Shown here piece by piece: positions 56,501 to 63,100 of a stretch of DNA of 64,000 nucleotides. The position numbers and the translations under genes are program-made. The stretch comes from CAKMZU01 sp965248335 (GTDB taxonomy: Bacteria > Pseudomonadota > Gammaproteobacteria > Pseudomonadales > DT-91): assembly GCA_965248335.1 (NCBI GenBank), contig CBDFIY010000002.1:682001-746000 (forward strand). Reading direction: 5' to 3'. The first letter of the stretch is position 1. Each line of letters begins with the position of its first letter. The notes under the pieces were generated by a model. It worked only from the letters and a program-made list of their open reading frames with translations, ran no database searches and was not told the DNA's origin.

Positions 56501-58077
56501 GCCAAGGTTTTGATACGCTGTTTTTGTGCCTTGTTTAGTAAACTCAGTTGATGGATGGGCGCTGTTGGCTGCTCGCAAAGTTGCTCGGTGAGCGTATCGA
56601 AGCACTCAGCAAAATGTACCAAGGTATCCGCATTAAAGAGATCGCAATCGTATTCAAAAGAGAGGCTGCAGTGCTCGGCTTGATCATCCACCCCTAAGGT
56701 AAGATCAAATTTAGCGGTGCCGTGTTCGAGCATGAGTGGCTCGATGTTGAGCTGCTCTTGTGCGGCGAGTGGCGGTTGGTTTTGATAGGCCAACATCACT
56801 TGAAACAGTGGCGTGACGCTGCGATCTCGATCCACCGTCAGTGCATCGACGAGGGTTTCAAAAGGGGTGTCTTGATGTTCAGTGGTTTTTAGCATCAAGG
56901 CATTCGCCTCATCGATACAGGTATCAAAACTGGTATTGCTGTCAATCTGTGCGCGCAAGGCGAGTGTGTTAACAAAAAAGCCAACGGTTTGTTGCACCTC
57001 GGGTGCTGTGCGGTTGGCTGTTGGAATGCCAATCACGATGTCATGTTGTTGCGATAATTTGTGCAAAAAGAGTTGGTAAAGCGCAAGGTATACAACAAAA
57101 TTCGAGCATTGGTGTGCATTGGCCAGCTGCTTTAGGCGCTGATGGATGGGCTCGGGCAGATCCCAGTGGTAGGTTTTGCCTTGGCCAGATTTACTCGCTG
57201 GGCGTTGCCTGTCAAACGGAAGGTTAAGCGTTTCGCAGCTGGTTAATTGTTCGCGCCAAAAATGAAGACTTTTTTCTTGATGCTGTGGCTTTTTCTGCAG
57301 GCTTTGTTGCCACTCGGCATAATCCGCATATTGCACTGCGACTGGCGGTAGAGCAGGTGCTTGATGATCATCAAAATCAGCATTGAATAACTGAAGGTAA
57401 ATTTGTGCGATTTCACGTAAGAGGATTTGATTGGACCAGCCATCTGTAATGAGGTGGTGTAAATTAATCAGTACCAAATGATCATTGGGCGATTTAAAAC
57501 TGATGACATTGACACGCATTAAAGGCGCTTGGCTTAAATCGAAGGGCTGATTGAGTAGACTAAAAGCAAGCCCGGTTATCGCTTTTTCATCATTGCTCTC
57601 TAAGAGGCTTGGCTGGTGTTCAATGCTCAGCTTACAGTCGTCAAGCACCTGCTGCATGGCGGTGCCGTTATCATCAATAAAAAATGCAGTACGCAAGCTT
57701 TCGTGCCGAACGATAAGCTGATTGATGGTTTGCTGAAAAATCTGAAGATCAAAGTAGCCTTGGATACGCAATGCTAAAGGGACATGATAAGTGGCTGTGC
57801 CGGGTGCGAGTTGCTCCGTGAACCACAAGCGTTGTTGCGATGAGGATAATACAGAGGGATTGTTGTGTGCTCGCGGTTGAATACGTTTAATTTGCTGCGC
57901 CGCTATCTCTTTGGCAAACGACAAGAGCGCAGCTTTATGCGCTTTCATCAGCTGCATTAATTCGGGTGTCATTGCACCTTTCGCGGCGGTGACTTTTAAC
58001 TGGTCATCACCTGTCAGCGAAATGTGAATGTTATTGTCGTTAAGGCGCTTAATAAGGTCGTTGAGCCTCATTGTCAT
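38590..58077 (-). CDS. five-module nonribosomal peptide synthetase with terminal thioesterase
   Basis: This cytosolic megasynthase has 6495 residues. The domain order, with approximate residues, is: TubC-like docking 1-55; C1 70-500, A1 540-1010, T1 1040-1110; C2 1130-1550, A2 1630-2080, T2 2120-2190; C3 2215-2630, extra C4 2675-3105, A3 3125-3600, T3 3610-3680; C5 3695-4120, A4 4170-4620, T4 4665-4730; C6 4750-5170, extra C7 5205-5630, A5 5650-6100, T5 6145-6215; TE 6225-6495 with GHSVGG and GDHFTM. Ten-residue specificity codes read from A4-A5 motifs are: A1 DAWLGGLVVK (unassigned, hydrophobic-looking); A2 DVWHFSLIDK (Ser); A3, A4 and A5 all DLKNLGMDIK (unassigned). Phosphopantetheine serines are present (GGQSLLA, GGHSLKA, GGHSLLA, GGHSLKA, GGDSLSA). 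No E or MT domain is seen. C3 has HHSIADA where the family has HHxxxDG. The TE releases or cyclises the product. Confidence 0.95.
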   Translation of the reverse strand: MTMRLNDLIKRLNDNNIHISLTGDDQLKVTAAKGAMTPELMQLMKAHKAALLSFAKEIAAQQIKRIQPRAHNNPSVLSSSQQRLWFTEQLAPGTATYHVPLALRIQGYFDLQIFQQTINQLIVRHESLRTAFFIDDNGTAMQQVLDDCKLSIEHQPSLLESNDEKAITGLAFSLLNQPFDLSQAPLMRVNVISFKSPNDHLVLINLHHLITDGWSNQILLREIAQIYLQLFNADFDDHQAPALPPVAVQYADYAEWQQSLQKKPQHQEKSLHFWREQLTSCETLNLPFDRQRPASKSGQGKTYHWDLPEPIHQRLKQLANAHQCSNFVVYLALYQLFLHKLSQQHDIVIGIPTANRTAPEVQQTVGFFVNTLALRAQIDSNTSFDTCIDEANALMLKTTEHQDTPFETLVDALTVDRDRSVTPLFQVMLAYQNQPPLAAQEQLNIEPLMLEHGTAKFDLTLGVDDQAEHCSLSFEYDCDLFNADTLVHFAECFDTLTEQLCEQPTAPIHQLSLLNKAQKQRIKTLACGEEILTETATLAKRFSQITKTYANKNAIVFNDETLTYTQLDTLSDNFAYSFQQAGISPEQGIILNLTRSVDMLICTLACCKLGSFYVPLDPSYPEQRQQYIITDSGAVLVISKDELPFATDVPVLTLNALKQKATHAQPFTPVISQAHTNTNNTAYMIYTSGSTGKPKGVPISHANLLRLVDDHKSFDFGADKRIMHLSNVAFDAAIWEVFGALLNGSTLIGISQDNLLDVDKFSACIQTHKVTHVLMTVALFNLIADLKPNAFTGVEFLGIGGEAPSVNQCLKVFEYSRPKRFVNLYGPAENTVVSAFRDITLEDMQHGQIPIGRPVANTCCYVVDEQMNLCPFGITGQLALSGAGLSAGYHNLDNKTADVFIENPFRGIDDPYPTLYLAGDRASIDQQGIFHIKGRTDDQIKLRGFRIELAEILQAVTHHRDVRDAVVDLKQGDNPYLAAYIVPENPSDSTLLTRLKNDLTQTLPHYMLPKAYALIDQVPLTPNGKVDKNALGEAQVIQTTAYKAPETPIEKQVAESFRHILHVDSPVSLYDDFFSLGGQSLLATRVIANLRQQLHLDIQLRDLFDHPTVELLANFLQHLHAEGRTLSKTQLIERPDLLPLSYAQQRLWFIEKLNPGSLYHMPFALKIEGELDVLALDGAFRAVILRHESLRTGFMTGNDKTKPYQVISPDTDFTLETETFIGTELDLLAPIQQFIEAPFNLAEGHLLRARLYRQQAGKSKHFLVLSLHHIIADGWSIEILLRDLFMFYQQILGRALLAPTPLPLQYADFTLLQNKKLADTQETQLHYWQQALQNCPTLSLPTDFIRPAQLDAQGAEHRFRLPKILTDKIRHIGTEQGASLFMTLSSAFTLLLSRYSQQDDITIGTPIANRSDDQLEDVIGLFLNTLVLRNQIHPDYSFIDLLQQVKANTLSAFQHQDLPFDWLVDELGVKRDVSQTPVFQAMIILQTAADRANQTLLQGQLGDLTLSAIEGSERLQSAKFDITLNVIDLDDQLEMALEYRTSLFKSNTIERMAQHLVQLLIHITQAPDALLADHNMITKKETAFFLGSPDDSGSPDGPYLSDSPYSSGRPYSSDSPNATQVDYPKIQAIHHMFEHHAAQTPGAIALSDERGDLTYGELNGLANQLATEIRALNLSVPRVGLSLYRSRYMSIGLLGILKAGAAYVPLDPDLPQERFDFVTSDASLALILTDTQTNISANCLVWQIDTLATTDNTQDISIPFADDALVNIIYTSGSTGQPKGVKVPHQGIINRLQWMQAEYPLTPSDKVLQKTPFTFDVSVWELLWPLITGASLVFAKKEGHQDPHYLAHIINTEQITCCHFVPSMLAVFLQQKALKPLPTLKQIFTSGEALPPSLVTACLTQLPNTQLDNLYGPTEASIDVTYAPCRDKNPSIVPIGKPIANTQILILDNALNLCPLGIAGEIYIGGRNLALGYVNREALTAKTFIDNPFPTINSQKLYKTGDLGRYLDDGQIQYLGRNDFQVKIRGQRIELGDIESHITHLEGVQEAVVIAENINDETALIAYYTGEATHTIDLHKALANQLPHFMLPQYWQHLAQMPLSANGKIDRKALPDIEQIGGGLQERFTAADTALEKTLCTLFGDTLAISEPLTHIGIDDDFFLIGGHSLKAISLTARIENALDVNLPVSDIFLYPTVRALSLHIEATGSIADDLGKIVPVDHSQPILASFNQQRLWLFQSIHPESSAYHMPMAFDIHGALDAEIIQQALNQLVKHHSILRTRLFEKDGVLYQQIESSLTLPFSQHHAANRDDALALAQAEMIKPFALTEVGCFRAGVINIEEQTDKRALFYLVLHHSIADALSLEVLLEDWFIFATAISKNTQATLSPQPLAYADFAHWQQTHQAAFEKQLDYWENQLQGANSELGVLNDLLHDNEVSIESSAGTLIQPFDSALVDKLRIEARTQKITPFMLMFGAMNLLLSKTSQQDHVTVGVPVAGRHRHGLERVAGFFINTLLLQQPVDNQLSVSDFFADVKQRIMGAFAHQDVSIEQVLARLQHTQGINDIPTRIGFNYFTHEHSQQTVRLNDAELIPVEMPATDSKYDLVFSFQDTKQGITLTLEYNATRYAAVKIQALTDRFIHVLNQLMENPDAAIAAITLFDQSELLSQYQSDNNRCEQVLQLSPVQRDIYLDSEINSDNPRNYLGWLQHLDPRVDVNITHLQQALALTIQGHNALRMRILGNTALFSHAAYQLIKPAVLATEESPLRIVDLADASDEALIAYAKDQVYQGYPQGGPLFELVLITRNAGNAAILLRAHHACLDGISLNAVTESYSHYYQQLSAFPDMPDFEANEQDNYCEYIQGAAANDSLSNKHYWQEALKGFSPLTPPQGLSNEGLSDKGFVEYSLNDHAEHYHQIKAFCKTHKTTPSLYIKALYSLLLNSYCFAEDDFFFHEVLAARPAGHSQTVGCYFSNLPVLVPVSCVNDGSISDLLMHFRSQQKASRHTLGLSNSAQQALSTSSTCQFLYNFYTLPNSIDFEHRAAPLTFIAPVMDNAVNLTVRVADDHLRFHFSFDKAFFTDCQFLQRLLHLSQQILAGETQLNRLSLLLPDEKPQLPIKRDYPVQSVLDALIPAISRFGQKIAVIDKATQLSFHQLDQQANQLAHRLLNAGVNKNDSVGLHLEASCSYMVALLAVLKIGANYVAIDTKYPIERKQFIADDAELACVMSEDKTLFATPVINTQNLTESTEAPNHQTQLSDTLYTIYTSGSTGQPKGARITQANFLNLLLWYQAQFTIDDKQRILVISSVGFDLTQKNLFASLLGGATLVFQDMAIYDPAAIIRTIDQQKITLINAAPSACYPLFDQPDQFTALSSLQCLLLGGEAIHSAQLKNWFSNPHNQASIVNMYGPSECTDIATYHIIDSPEQLVDPIPLGVAPPFVSLNIADAAGRILPRGLAGEMLIAGAGLGLGYTGHAHNHNAAFFNQPQTGNAYKTGDLVTSRPEQHQNNDALIFIGRKDHQIKVRGIRIEPAEISYQLNQLEGVTSSLVMINSQQQLVAYVISEALIENWREKLQDKLSAVMMPQAIHCMRSFPLSASGKVDRKQLPEITTTEGLIISPKTLTEKALLPLWQQVLNLPAVSVDANFFELGGHSLLAANLVSRIKQQLETDVSIRTLFENPSIEQLATALDRQATTPTQALLQSLTPLDRAVQNNRFALSLAQERLWLIEQIQGRTSMYNMPLAFHLKGDIDEGQISAALRQVANKHQVLYTHLEQHRDQVYQVLDTEMALLDIREKAQVPSLEQQVFNYCQKPFEINHAPLFRAQLLKTADSEAIFMVVMHHMISDGLSMMIFTQDLMSAFAGVLTVSDHALQYIDYSYHQRTWLAHNALTEQVDYWKTQLHEVPLTQLPTDRPYRATSTPDGAVHSFSLDANTAQAISAFAEKQQVSVSMLMMASFQLLLCRYSGQKDIAIGTAVANRPDPTLEAMIGFFINTLVIRNQLDTDSSFAYHVKQVREAFLSAFAHQDVPFEQLLDTLNIERDLGHSPVFQAFYSYQTQSAEALKANFNGLSINAFDFESSALPIASKFELSLHVLHTVEQQNTAHDPQAAISGSFEYRTQLFDQATIQQLADHLVTLLKAIVDKPDMPMAKLPLLLDAEQKALSTTGIAPKVSPFLSPLPALSIPSSQNAQAIAVKDTRHTLTYNEMNQRANALASHLLELGIQKGERIALLLPPSTDFIVALLGVIQSGACYIPLDTELPKARQALILDDAQCRLVITQHSLADKVDDTPLLLDRIDLSEATTSHLPTLLPDDTLYMIYTSGSTGTPKGVEVLHRGENNLLAWYTQAFGFTRTHHKCLVLSSLAFDLTQKNFFAPLITGGELHFTEAGRFDPVQVVTQIKADNITLINCAPSHFYGLLEVSKANAYADLASLTHILLGGEPIQNERVQAFFEAQPHCELINMYGPTECTDIATYHRVKPAEFAHTLPIGQAIPGVDLFVLDEHQELLPQGAIGELYIGGAGLAKGYFNQKALTQARFIWHDKLNARLYRTGDLVAWNRQQQLVFHGRTDHQVKIRGFRIELADIEHHLQTLDGVKQAVVQALIAPNTEQTTLVAYAAIEQGLEADQINKHLHKHLADYMVPEKLILLSEMPLNNNGKVDRNALPAPEWSHQSQDLIAPSNDYQARVLAIWQNALQQQCISVDDNFFAIGGHSLKAAQIVARIREQFAVDINLRELFTNDTIEKQAALIEQKIDAPMQIPLLTKAADNAPKVLSYAQQRLWLLTKLAPNNVAYNMPAAWVIRGEIDTNALTLALKTVIARHDSLRTVFTTKSGEPAVEILSPDQSPITLQHTQAKSRNIAEHQATVNAAEPFALDSGQLLRVQLLSVDNGTHILSMNMHHIISDGWSVQVLLKELFAFYQSYQQGTICPLPEPRVQYSDYAIWQRNWLQGDTLDNEIAWWKTRLAGVAECLPMPLDHPRPEVQQFKGKEVRRLLDTRLTHALTKRAKDENITPFMLMLAAYHLLLKKFSQHDDIAIGIPLAGRNLEGLDNVIGFFINALVIRADLSSNLQLHEFLQSIKSNVLAAFAHEHVPIEMLMNALGIERHLNYTPVVQCAFNMMTADESTTDNTAFNDLTIEPLANENLVAKFDLQLNVLQKETQQKEDGWLISLEYNSDIFDASTIHLLLDHYETLLSYFCYQPATTFDSIQLNDIDKNHWLPLTAMQRDIYLASLARPDTLENSLGYAMRLPIKVNIDDWQQCVTDIHRRFVSLNARIVKGTQTYEEIAYLALDSSLSLDYDYQDLSNQPMADSEQQDLLKSFVLKPYDLTKPLVGYRLIKFGENDYWFTFACHHLVSDGFSGVIHLQLMTMLYENKVKGTETLFSVQDHFKTYAKDNRAQFDRPETLLFWQEQLKNCQPLEVFIPDNAQAKGEQKLLSLPVPQSHVSAVKTYCRQHKITPALYFKCLYALMIKAYTRAEGDFVITEFNAGRDKITKDTMGCFYHNQPSRFSYESLRGDLAVLFKAARAQQKLTKPYLQISNLKLKQWLPESRIGFSYNYLMLPHSYPMLDMDFTGNRYTPNAYGMVDFRVQADGDDLCLWLAFNDDIFYDNDFLARFLSLSAQCIEGIDHCNQLNLRLPEDKTLEQAPVKTDSPCVLARFAAQVKRTPSAIAVSDAEHSLSYKQLDQRTNQVAHYLIAQGIKTNDHVAVCLPTSTDVAIAIWGTLKAGACYVPIDSTYPQARIDHIREDASASVSLTPDTLALTREYSKKAPIKAVNEEDLFYTLYTSGSTGLPKGASVTHANERNLIHWYTENYQISAADKVLVISSIGFDLTQKNLIAPLCAGAELVFYDAPYFDPSDILSRIEKHCISLINCAPSALYALIEAKSGASPLSEHLRLILLGGESIQWQRIKPLVQQTAFHADIVNMYGPTECTDIATAKTYTAAQLKAHDDDSPFIFALGEPITGVSLQILDDQHQALPDGFMGELAISGDSVGAGYWQRPELNQQAFIAINNGDNDSASGNRSDKVSDKTYLTGDLVYRDNTQADNPLIYVGRKDFQVKLNGRRIELGEIETAINILDGIDDSRVLVINDALVAFAIPSKNAENIGIESTWQTQLARQLPLFMQPKRLHFIKAFPLSANGKVDRKVLAQQDKIMPISVDAEPATQTEKALSALWQDVLGQKVSTQDNFFSAGGDSLSAVKLIAKIEFKFEIKLPVASLFNAQTIEQQAQLIEQEQQDFSPIVCINKGNKSQTPLFAIHALGGMVLSYQPLAQAFDNKQPFYGVQAFGFDDDQTPFRDLHSMVDYYTDAIIATHQGEYRLIGHSVGGIIALEIARKLKAQGKTVSYLGLIDTHQPLRYLNIPVDNAYILKTFVEHNFGKVDLPLSALRVLSEDKMIEKVVTGLNGTVTESFIRSAIAVIRGFQSQMVGYKAKPLDVPLHLFRPLEVTEGFGSSIKKKLFKEKADTLGFHKISPDFTLHKVPGDHFTMLSQYAKEIAEHIDLHQ
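53230..53301 (-). repeat. four tandem 18-bp units in the NRPS C2-A2 linker
   Basis: Units near GGGCTGTCAGATGAATA repeat every 18 bp, so the frame is kept. They encode hexapeptides such as YLSDSP, YSSGRP and YSSDSP. The linker is flexible and the repeat number can probably change without harming catalysis. Confidence 0.85.
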
Positions 58078-58437
58078 CTGTCCTCTTTTTTATCATCCTA
58101 GATGCCGTTGTACTGAGTCTTTCTCTGACTAACAGTTTTATATTGGCGAAAAAAAACCAAAATAAGCGAAGACTTTTCGTGATATGAGTCTTTGACACGG
58201 AATAAGGTGTTTATATCGCTCGGCTTCTTATTATTTTTTTAGCGTTATCGGCCACTTGGGGGCAAATGGCGACAAGTAGCATTATCCGTGGGCCGATTGT
58301 CGCTGAAATATTGAGGGATAATCAAGAGGCTAAGCGTAATCTCTTCAGTGGTCTCTTGATTTGTTTCGATGCATCAACTTTTTATCTTGTGTGTGGGGTT
58401 GAGTGTTGACTTCAGCCTATAAATACGAATGGCGATT
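58078..58437. other. gap upstream of the large NRPS gene
   Basis: A 360-bp gap separates the ATP-grasp-like gene from the large NRPS. GAGGACAG before the NRPS ATG is its ribosome binding site. A 47-residue plus-strand frame (58266-58409) was seen but has no support. A promoter for the NRPS may lie here. Confidence 0.4.
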
Positions 58438-59937
58438 TTACTGAATTTGTCGTTCATCGCTAAGTTTTTCGGGTTCAAGGCTGAAGGCCTGCCATAAGGC
58501 GTTAATGAATGTCTGCATGCGTTGAACGGCTTCTTGCTGCTGAGCGCGCTCTAATGGATAAAAGCTGATATAGGTTTCAAATGCGTTGAAAGGCTGTTGA
58601 ATGAGTAGGCGGGTGAGTTCAACGGATATTTCTGGTGAGTGTTCGGAGAAGGCTTCATCGAAAGCACGATTAAATTTTTCGTGGAAATCGGCGGCGGATA
58701 TTTCAGGATCAAGAGGAATGTTATCTGTGGTAAGGCTTAGGTAGATTTTTCCATGAGAAAATGTGCTTTTGGGTTGAGCGAAAAAGCCTTGAATGACGTG
58801 AGATTCTCCTGTCATACGTGGATTAATCTCGGATATCTTGGGGATAAGTTTTCCATTTTCAACAATAGGCAATAGATCAAAACCAATGATTTTTAGGTTG
58901 ATAGCCGATAAATTTACATGTGGCTCTGATTGGAACGCGAGTTTTATTTTTCTTTCAAATAATAGGTGAGCGATACGCTCAAAATAATCAAATGCATCGG
59001 GGGCTATGTGACTGAAAATTTGTTTCTTATTAGCCGTAGTATAATAGCTGCCGTGAGAATGGTTATTATGATATAGGCAAAAAGCAACTGTGCCTATTTT
59101 GTAAAGTTTTTCATTGTTTTTGAAAAGTAGAAAATTAAGTTCATTGAAGTCTATGTCAAAATATTCTTGCCAGATTAATTCCTTTTTTTCAATGGCCTGA
59201 TTCAGCTCGGCGATGTCTTTTATATCTGTCAGTCGATCGCTGATTATATTAAGTGGTTCGCTATGCGTTAAGAGTTTTTCAAGTATAGGTTGTGAAGCAA
59301 CAAAGACATTATTTGTGCCGCTTCCCTCGTCAAGTTTGAAGACGATGCCTTTCTGCTTGTATTCATGCATCAATACTTTTAAGTGATCCGCTGATTTAAC
59401 GAAACCTGTATTGGGGAAATACAGATTGAGGTAATACGACATTTTTGGATCATCTTGGTATGTCTGTTTAAGATCAAGCATTGCTTGACAAGTATTACTT
59501 TTAGATTCGAGGCGCTTGGATATTGTAGCGTCATTTAAGAGGTTGAATCTAACTTGATATTGGTGTGAGAAAACCTCTAATATTTCATCACCATTTTTTT
59601 TATTAATACTTAAAAAAGCTTTACTTGAAAATATCGCATCAAGATTATGTTGATTGGCGTTGTACGTTTGTTTATTGATGAACAGGTCGCCCGTTTGTGT
59701 GTTGATTTCTACAAGGTGGTTATCGGGGTTGCCGTGTCGGGTGTTGAGTAAATAAGCAATGTCATTAAACTTAGTGTATTGGCTGTTAAGAATTTGCACC
59801 CGGTAGCTGGGCTGGTATTGATGTGTGTAATTGGCTGTTGTTGAAGAATTTATTGACTGAAGAAGATCTTTAAAATCACTGGATGCGAAAGTGTGGTTTG
59901 CTGCAAAGAATAAAAATAATACATAAAAAGTTTTCAT
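58438..59937 (-). CDS. ATP-grasp-like protein with N-terminal signal peptide, in the NRPS locus
   Basis: This 499-residue protein begins MKTFYVLFLFFAANHTFASS, a normal-looking signal peptide. Beyond it, GIVFKLDEGSGTNNVFVAS (about residues 196-214) resembles the ATP-grasp nucleotide-binding loop (KxdeGsGxxxV), and PKISEINPRMTGESHVI (about residues 366-382) matches the C-terminal ExNPR metal/ATP motif of ATP-grasp ligases. This is odd because ATP is scarce outside the cytoplasm. A cytosolic start is not obvious: the next Met is near residue 150. It lies between the two NRPS genes on the same strand, so it probably serves the same pathway, perhaps as a peptide ligase or remnant of one. An 8-bp inverted repeat encloses its ribosome binding site. 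The exact family is uncertain. Confidence 0.7.
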   Translation of the reverse strand: MKTFYVLFLFFAANHTFASSDFKDLLQSINSSTTANYTHQYQPSYRVQILNSQYTKFNDIAYLLNTRHGNPDNHLVEINTQTGDLFINKQTYNANQHNLDAIFSSKAFLSINKKNGDEILEVFSHQYQVRFNLLNDATISKRLESKSNTCQAMLDLKQTYQDDPKMSYYLNLYFPNTGFVKSADHLKVLMHEYKQKGIVFKLDEGSGTNNVFVASQPILEKLLTHSEPLNIISDRLTDIKDIAELNQAIEKKELIWQEYFDIDFNELNFLLFKNNEKLYKIGTVAFCLYHNNHSHGSYYTTANKKQIFSHIAPDAFDYFERIAHLLFERKIKLAFQSEPHVNLSAINLKIIGFDLLPIVENGKLIPKISEINPRMTGESHVIQGFFAQPKSTFSHGKIYLSLTTDNIPLDPEISAADFHEKFNRAFDEAFSEHSPEISVELTRLLIQQPFNAFETYISFYPLERAQQQEAVQRMQTFINALWQAFSLEPEKLSDERQIQ

Positions 59938-59974
59938 GTCTCACCGTGAATAAATTTTTAGTTACTGGTGAGAC
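59938..59974 (-). promoter_or_regulatory. hairpin covering the ribosome binding site of the ATP-grasp-like gene
   Basis: GTCTCACC (59974-59967 on the minus strand) and GGTGAGAC (59945-59938) form a perfect 8-bp inverted repeat with a 21-base AT-rich loop. The right arm contains GGTGAG, the Shine-Dalgarno-like sequence, and ends one base before the ATG. In the mRNA this stem would hide the ribosome binding site. Confidence 0.6.
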
Positions 59975-59998
59975 AATGATTTTTAGGTTAGTTCCAGA

Positions 59999-60126
59999 TA
60001 TACCGATCGCCCTTGAAGATGCAAGGGTGTTGGCCGCGATCGCTCACCCCAATCACTTACGGGCTGTAAGCTCATGGGAATTCGCTTGCTTGCCGCCTTC
60101 TTGCATCTCCAATTCCGATGGGTATA
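59999..60126 (-). repeat. family A repeat, copy 6 (inverted)
   Basis: This 128-bp copy in reverse orientation sits between the single-module NRPS stop and the ATP-grasp-like start, inside the putative operon. As a large palindrome it could form a stem in the shared transcript. Confidence 0.95.
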
Positions 60127-60146
60127 GATGCTTTTATGGTAAAAGG

Positions 60147-63100
60147 TTAAAGAATAAAACTATCGGTATCCTCATTATCTTGATGCTCAACGAATACCGC
60201 TTTACTGGCTTGTACTTGATCAATCCACTCACTGATAGCGGCAATCGTCGGTTGGCTGAGTACAGATTTTAACGATAAGTCGATAGCAAAGTGTTCTTGT
60301 GTTTTCATCATGATTTCAACGGCTTTTAACGAGTGGCCACCGAGATCAAAAAAGTTATCATGGATGCCAATTTTTTCGATACCCAGTACTTCTTGCCAGA
60401 GGGTAGCGAGGGTTTTTTCTGTGTCTGTGGTCGGCGGTTGATAGACTGCACGAGTGACATCTTGCCATGCAGGCTCGGGGAGTCGTTTACGGTCTATCTT
60501 TCCGCTTGCTGTTAATGGCCACGCGGTGATGCTCACAAAATAGCTTGGCAACATGGCTGCAGATAAGCTTTGCGTGAGCTGTGCTTTGATCGTTGAGGTG
60601 TCGTTGATTGGCACATAAGCGACGAGCGTCTTATCGCCTTGTTTTGGGTCTTGCTTTGCTAAAACAACGGCTTGATCAATGCCAAGTTGAGCGATGAGGG
60701 TTTGCTCAATGTCACTTAATTCTATGCGCTGGCCACGTATTTTGACTTGTCCATCAGATCGCCCTAAATACAGCAACTCGCCATCTTCACTCATTTTCAC
60801 GAGATCGCCGGTACGATAGAGTTTCGCGCTTGGGTGGTTTGAAAAAGGGTTGTCGATAAAGGCTTTTTCTGTGATTTCAGGTGAGTGAATATAACCCTCA
60901 GCAAGGCCCGTACCACCAATAAAAAGCTCGCCGCCTACGCCAAAAGGCACCGGCGTGAGTGAGTTATCGATAACATGCAATTGCATGTTATCGATGGGCT
61001 TGCCAATGGGCACCGACAGATGTATATCGTCTTTTTTACAAGGGTAAAAACTCACGTCAATGGCTGCTTCTGTTGGGCCATAAAGGTTGAAAAGTTCGAT
61101 GTTGGGTAACACATCCAAACATCGCTCCACTTGTGGCTGCGTTAAGGCCTCACCGGAACAAAATATCTTGCGTAAAGAGGGCAATGGTTGATCCAGTTTA
61201 GCTAAAAAAGGCGTGAGCATCGAGGGCACAAAATGTATGTGGGTGATGTTTTGCGATGCAATTTCACGGGTTAATGCTTGCGGGTCTTTATGGGCGTCAG
61301 GTGCTAAAAAATGACAGCAGCTGCCCGTTATTAACGGCCAAAAGAATTCCCAGACCGAAACATCAAAGCCGTAAGGGGTTTTTTGTAACACCTTGTCAGT
61401 GGGATTGAGTACGAATTGTTTTTGCATCCATTGTAATCGGTTGGCAATGGCTCTATGGCTTACCATGACGCCTTTAGGTTCGCCCGTGGAGCCGGATGTA
61501 AATATCACATTCAATAGGTTATCTGGGGCGTGGATATCAAGATTACTTGTGCTATAGGTATCACCCTCAAAAACGGCTAGGTTAAAGCTTCTTATCCCGT
61601 CGAATGCGTGTTCCTCATCGGTGATTATATGGCTCACTTGTGCTTTGTTGAGCATTTGCGCTTGGCGTTCGGGAGGGAGTTCTTTCTCTAAGGGTAGGTA
61701 GGCACAACCTGCTTTTAATAGGGCTAATTGCGCAACCAAAATGGAGACGCTACGATTCATGCGTATGCCTACGACGTTATTTTTCTCTACCCCTTGTGCC
61801 AGCAAAAAATGCGAGAATTGGTTTGCGCGCTCATTAAGGGCGCGATAAGTGAGGCATGTTTGGCTATCAGAGGTTGCGACCTGATCAGGCGTTTTCTCGA
61901 CTTGCTGCTCAAAAAGCCCATGAAGGGTAGCGGCTTTTCTGAGTGTTTGTGTGTCGTTAAACTCACCTGTCGACAGATAAAGGCTGTGCGTGGTATCCGT
62001 TAAACGCAGTTGCGAAATCGGTGTTTTTGCATGGTTATCTAAGGTTTTTAATAAATAAACAAGCTGGGTAGCCATACGCCCCATTTTAGCTTCGCTAAAT
62101 CGTGATTTTTTGTATTCGAAACGTAGATGAAGCGTGTCGCTGCCTTCCATGGCTGTCAGCTTCAAATCGAATTGTACATCTACTTTTTGTGGTACAGGTG
62201 TCATCGTTAAATTGTCGATATTAATGGCTTCGCCATCGGTAGGCTGTAAGCTGAAAAGGGTTTGGAAAACAGGCGGTGTGTTGAGGTCTGTAGTAAGGGC
62301 TAAGGCCTGATTGATGGCTTCAAAAGGGATATCCTGATGCTTAAGCGCATCTACTGTGGTTTGCTTGGTTTGGGCTAAGAAGTCAGAAAATGTCAGCGCA
62401 GGGTCAAGGTCAACTCGCAAAGCAAGGCTGTTAATAAAGCAACCTAGCATACCTTCGAGTTCAGAGCGGTTTCTCCCCGAAACGGGTGTGCCGATGGCAA
62501 AATCTTGTTGCTGGCAATATTTTTCAAGCAAAATAGCATAAGCGGCAATTAAAACGACAAAGAGGGTGGTGTTTTCGCGTAAGGCGATTTGTTTTAAGAC
62601 GTCATAATGCGTGGCGTTTAAGCTGATATCACAAAACGCAGCGCTGTTATTTTCGCCATGAAAGGCGATGCTTTTATCATAAGGCAGGTTGAGCACAGGG
62701 GTGTTTTGTAACTGGTTTGTCCAGTAGTCACGTTGTTGGTCAAGGTTTTGTGTTTGTTGCCAAACACTAAAATCAGCATATTGCAAAGGCGGTGTTTGTG
62801 GGGCGATGTTTAATGAATAACTCTGCATCAAGGCTTGAATCATCAGCTGTAAACTGATGCCGTCAGAGGCAATGTGGTGCATGACAAAGGAAAAAAGGTA
62901 TTCTTCGGGGTTTAGCGCGAAGAGTGCAGCTCTGATCACCTCGCCTTTGGTTAAGTCAAAAGGCTGGTTGATGAGCCGTTCTACGGCTTCTTGTGCTTCT
63001 TTCTCTGTGGTTTGTGTGCTGACCAACTTAGGCTCGATTGCGCAAATGCGTTGCGTCAATACGCCGTGCATTTGATCGAAACCTGTACGCAAAATAACGT

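Noticed and set aside
38604..57443. Many open frames antisense or out of frame within the large NRPS gene
   Set aside because: They are short, overlap a clearly coding frame throughout, and show no family motifs.
58266..58409. 47-residue plus-strand frame upstream of the large NRPS
   Set aside because: No ribosome binding site or recognisable motif. The region probably holds regulatory DNA.
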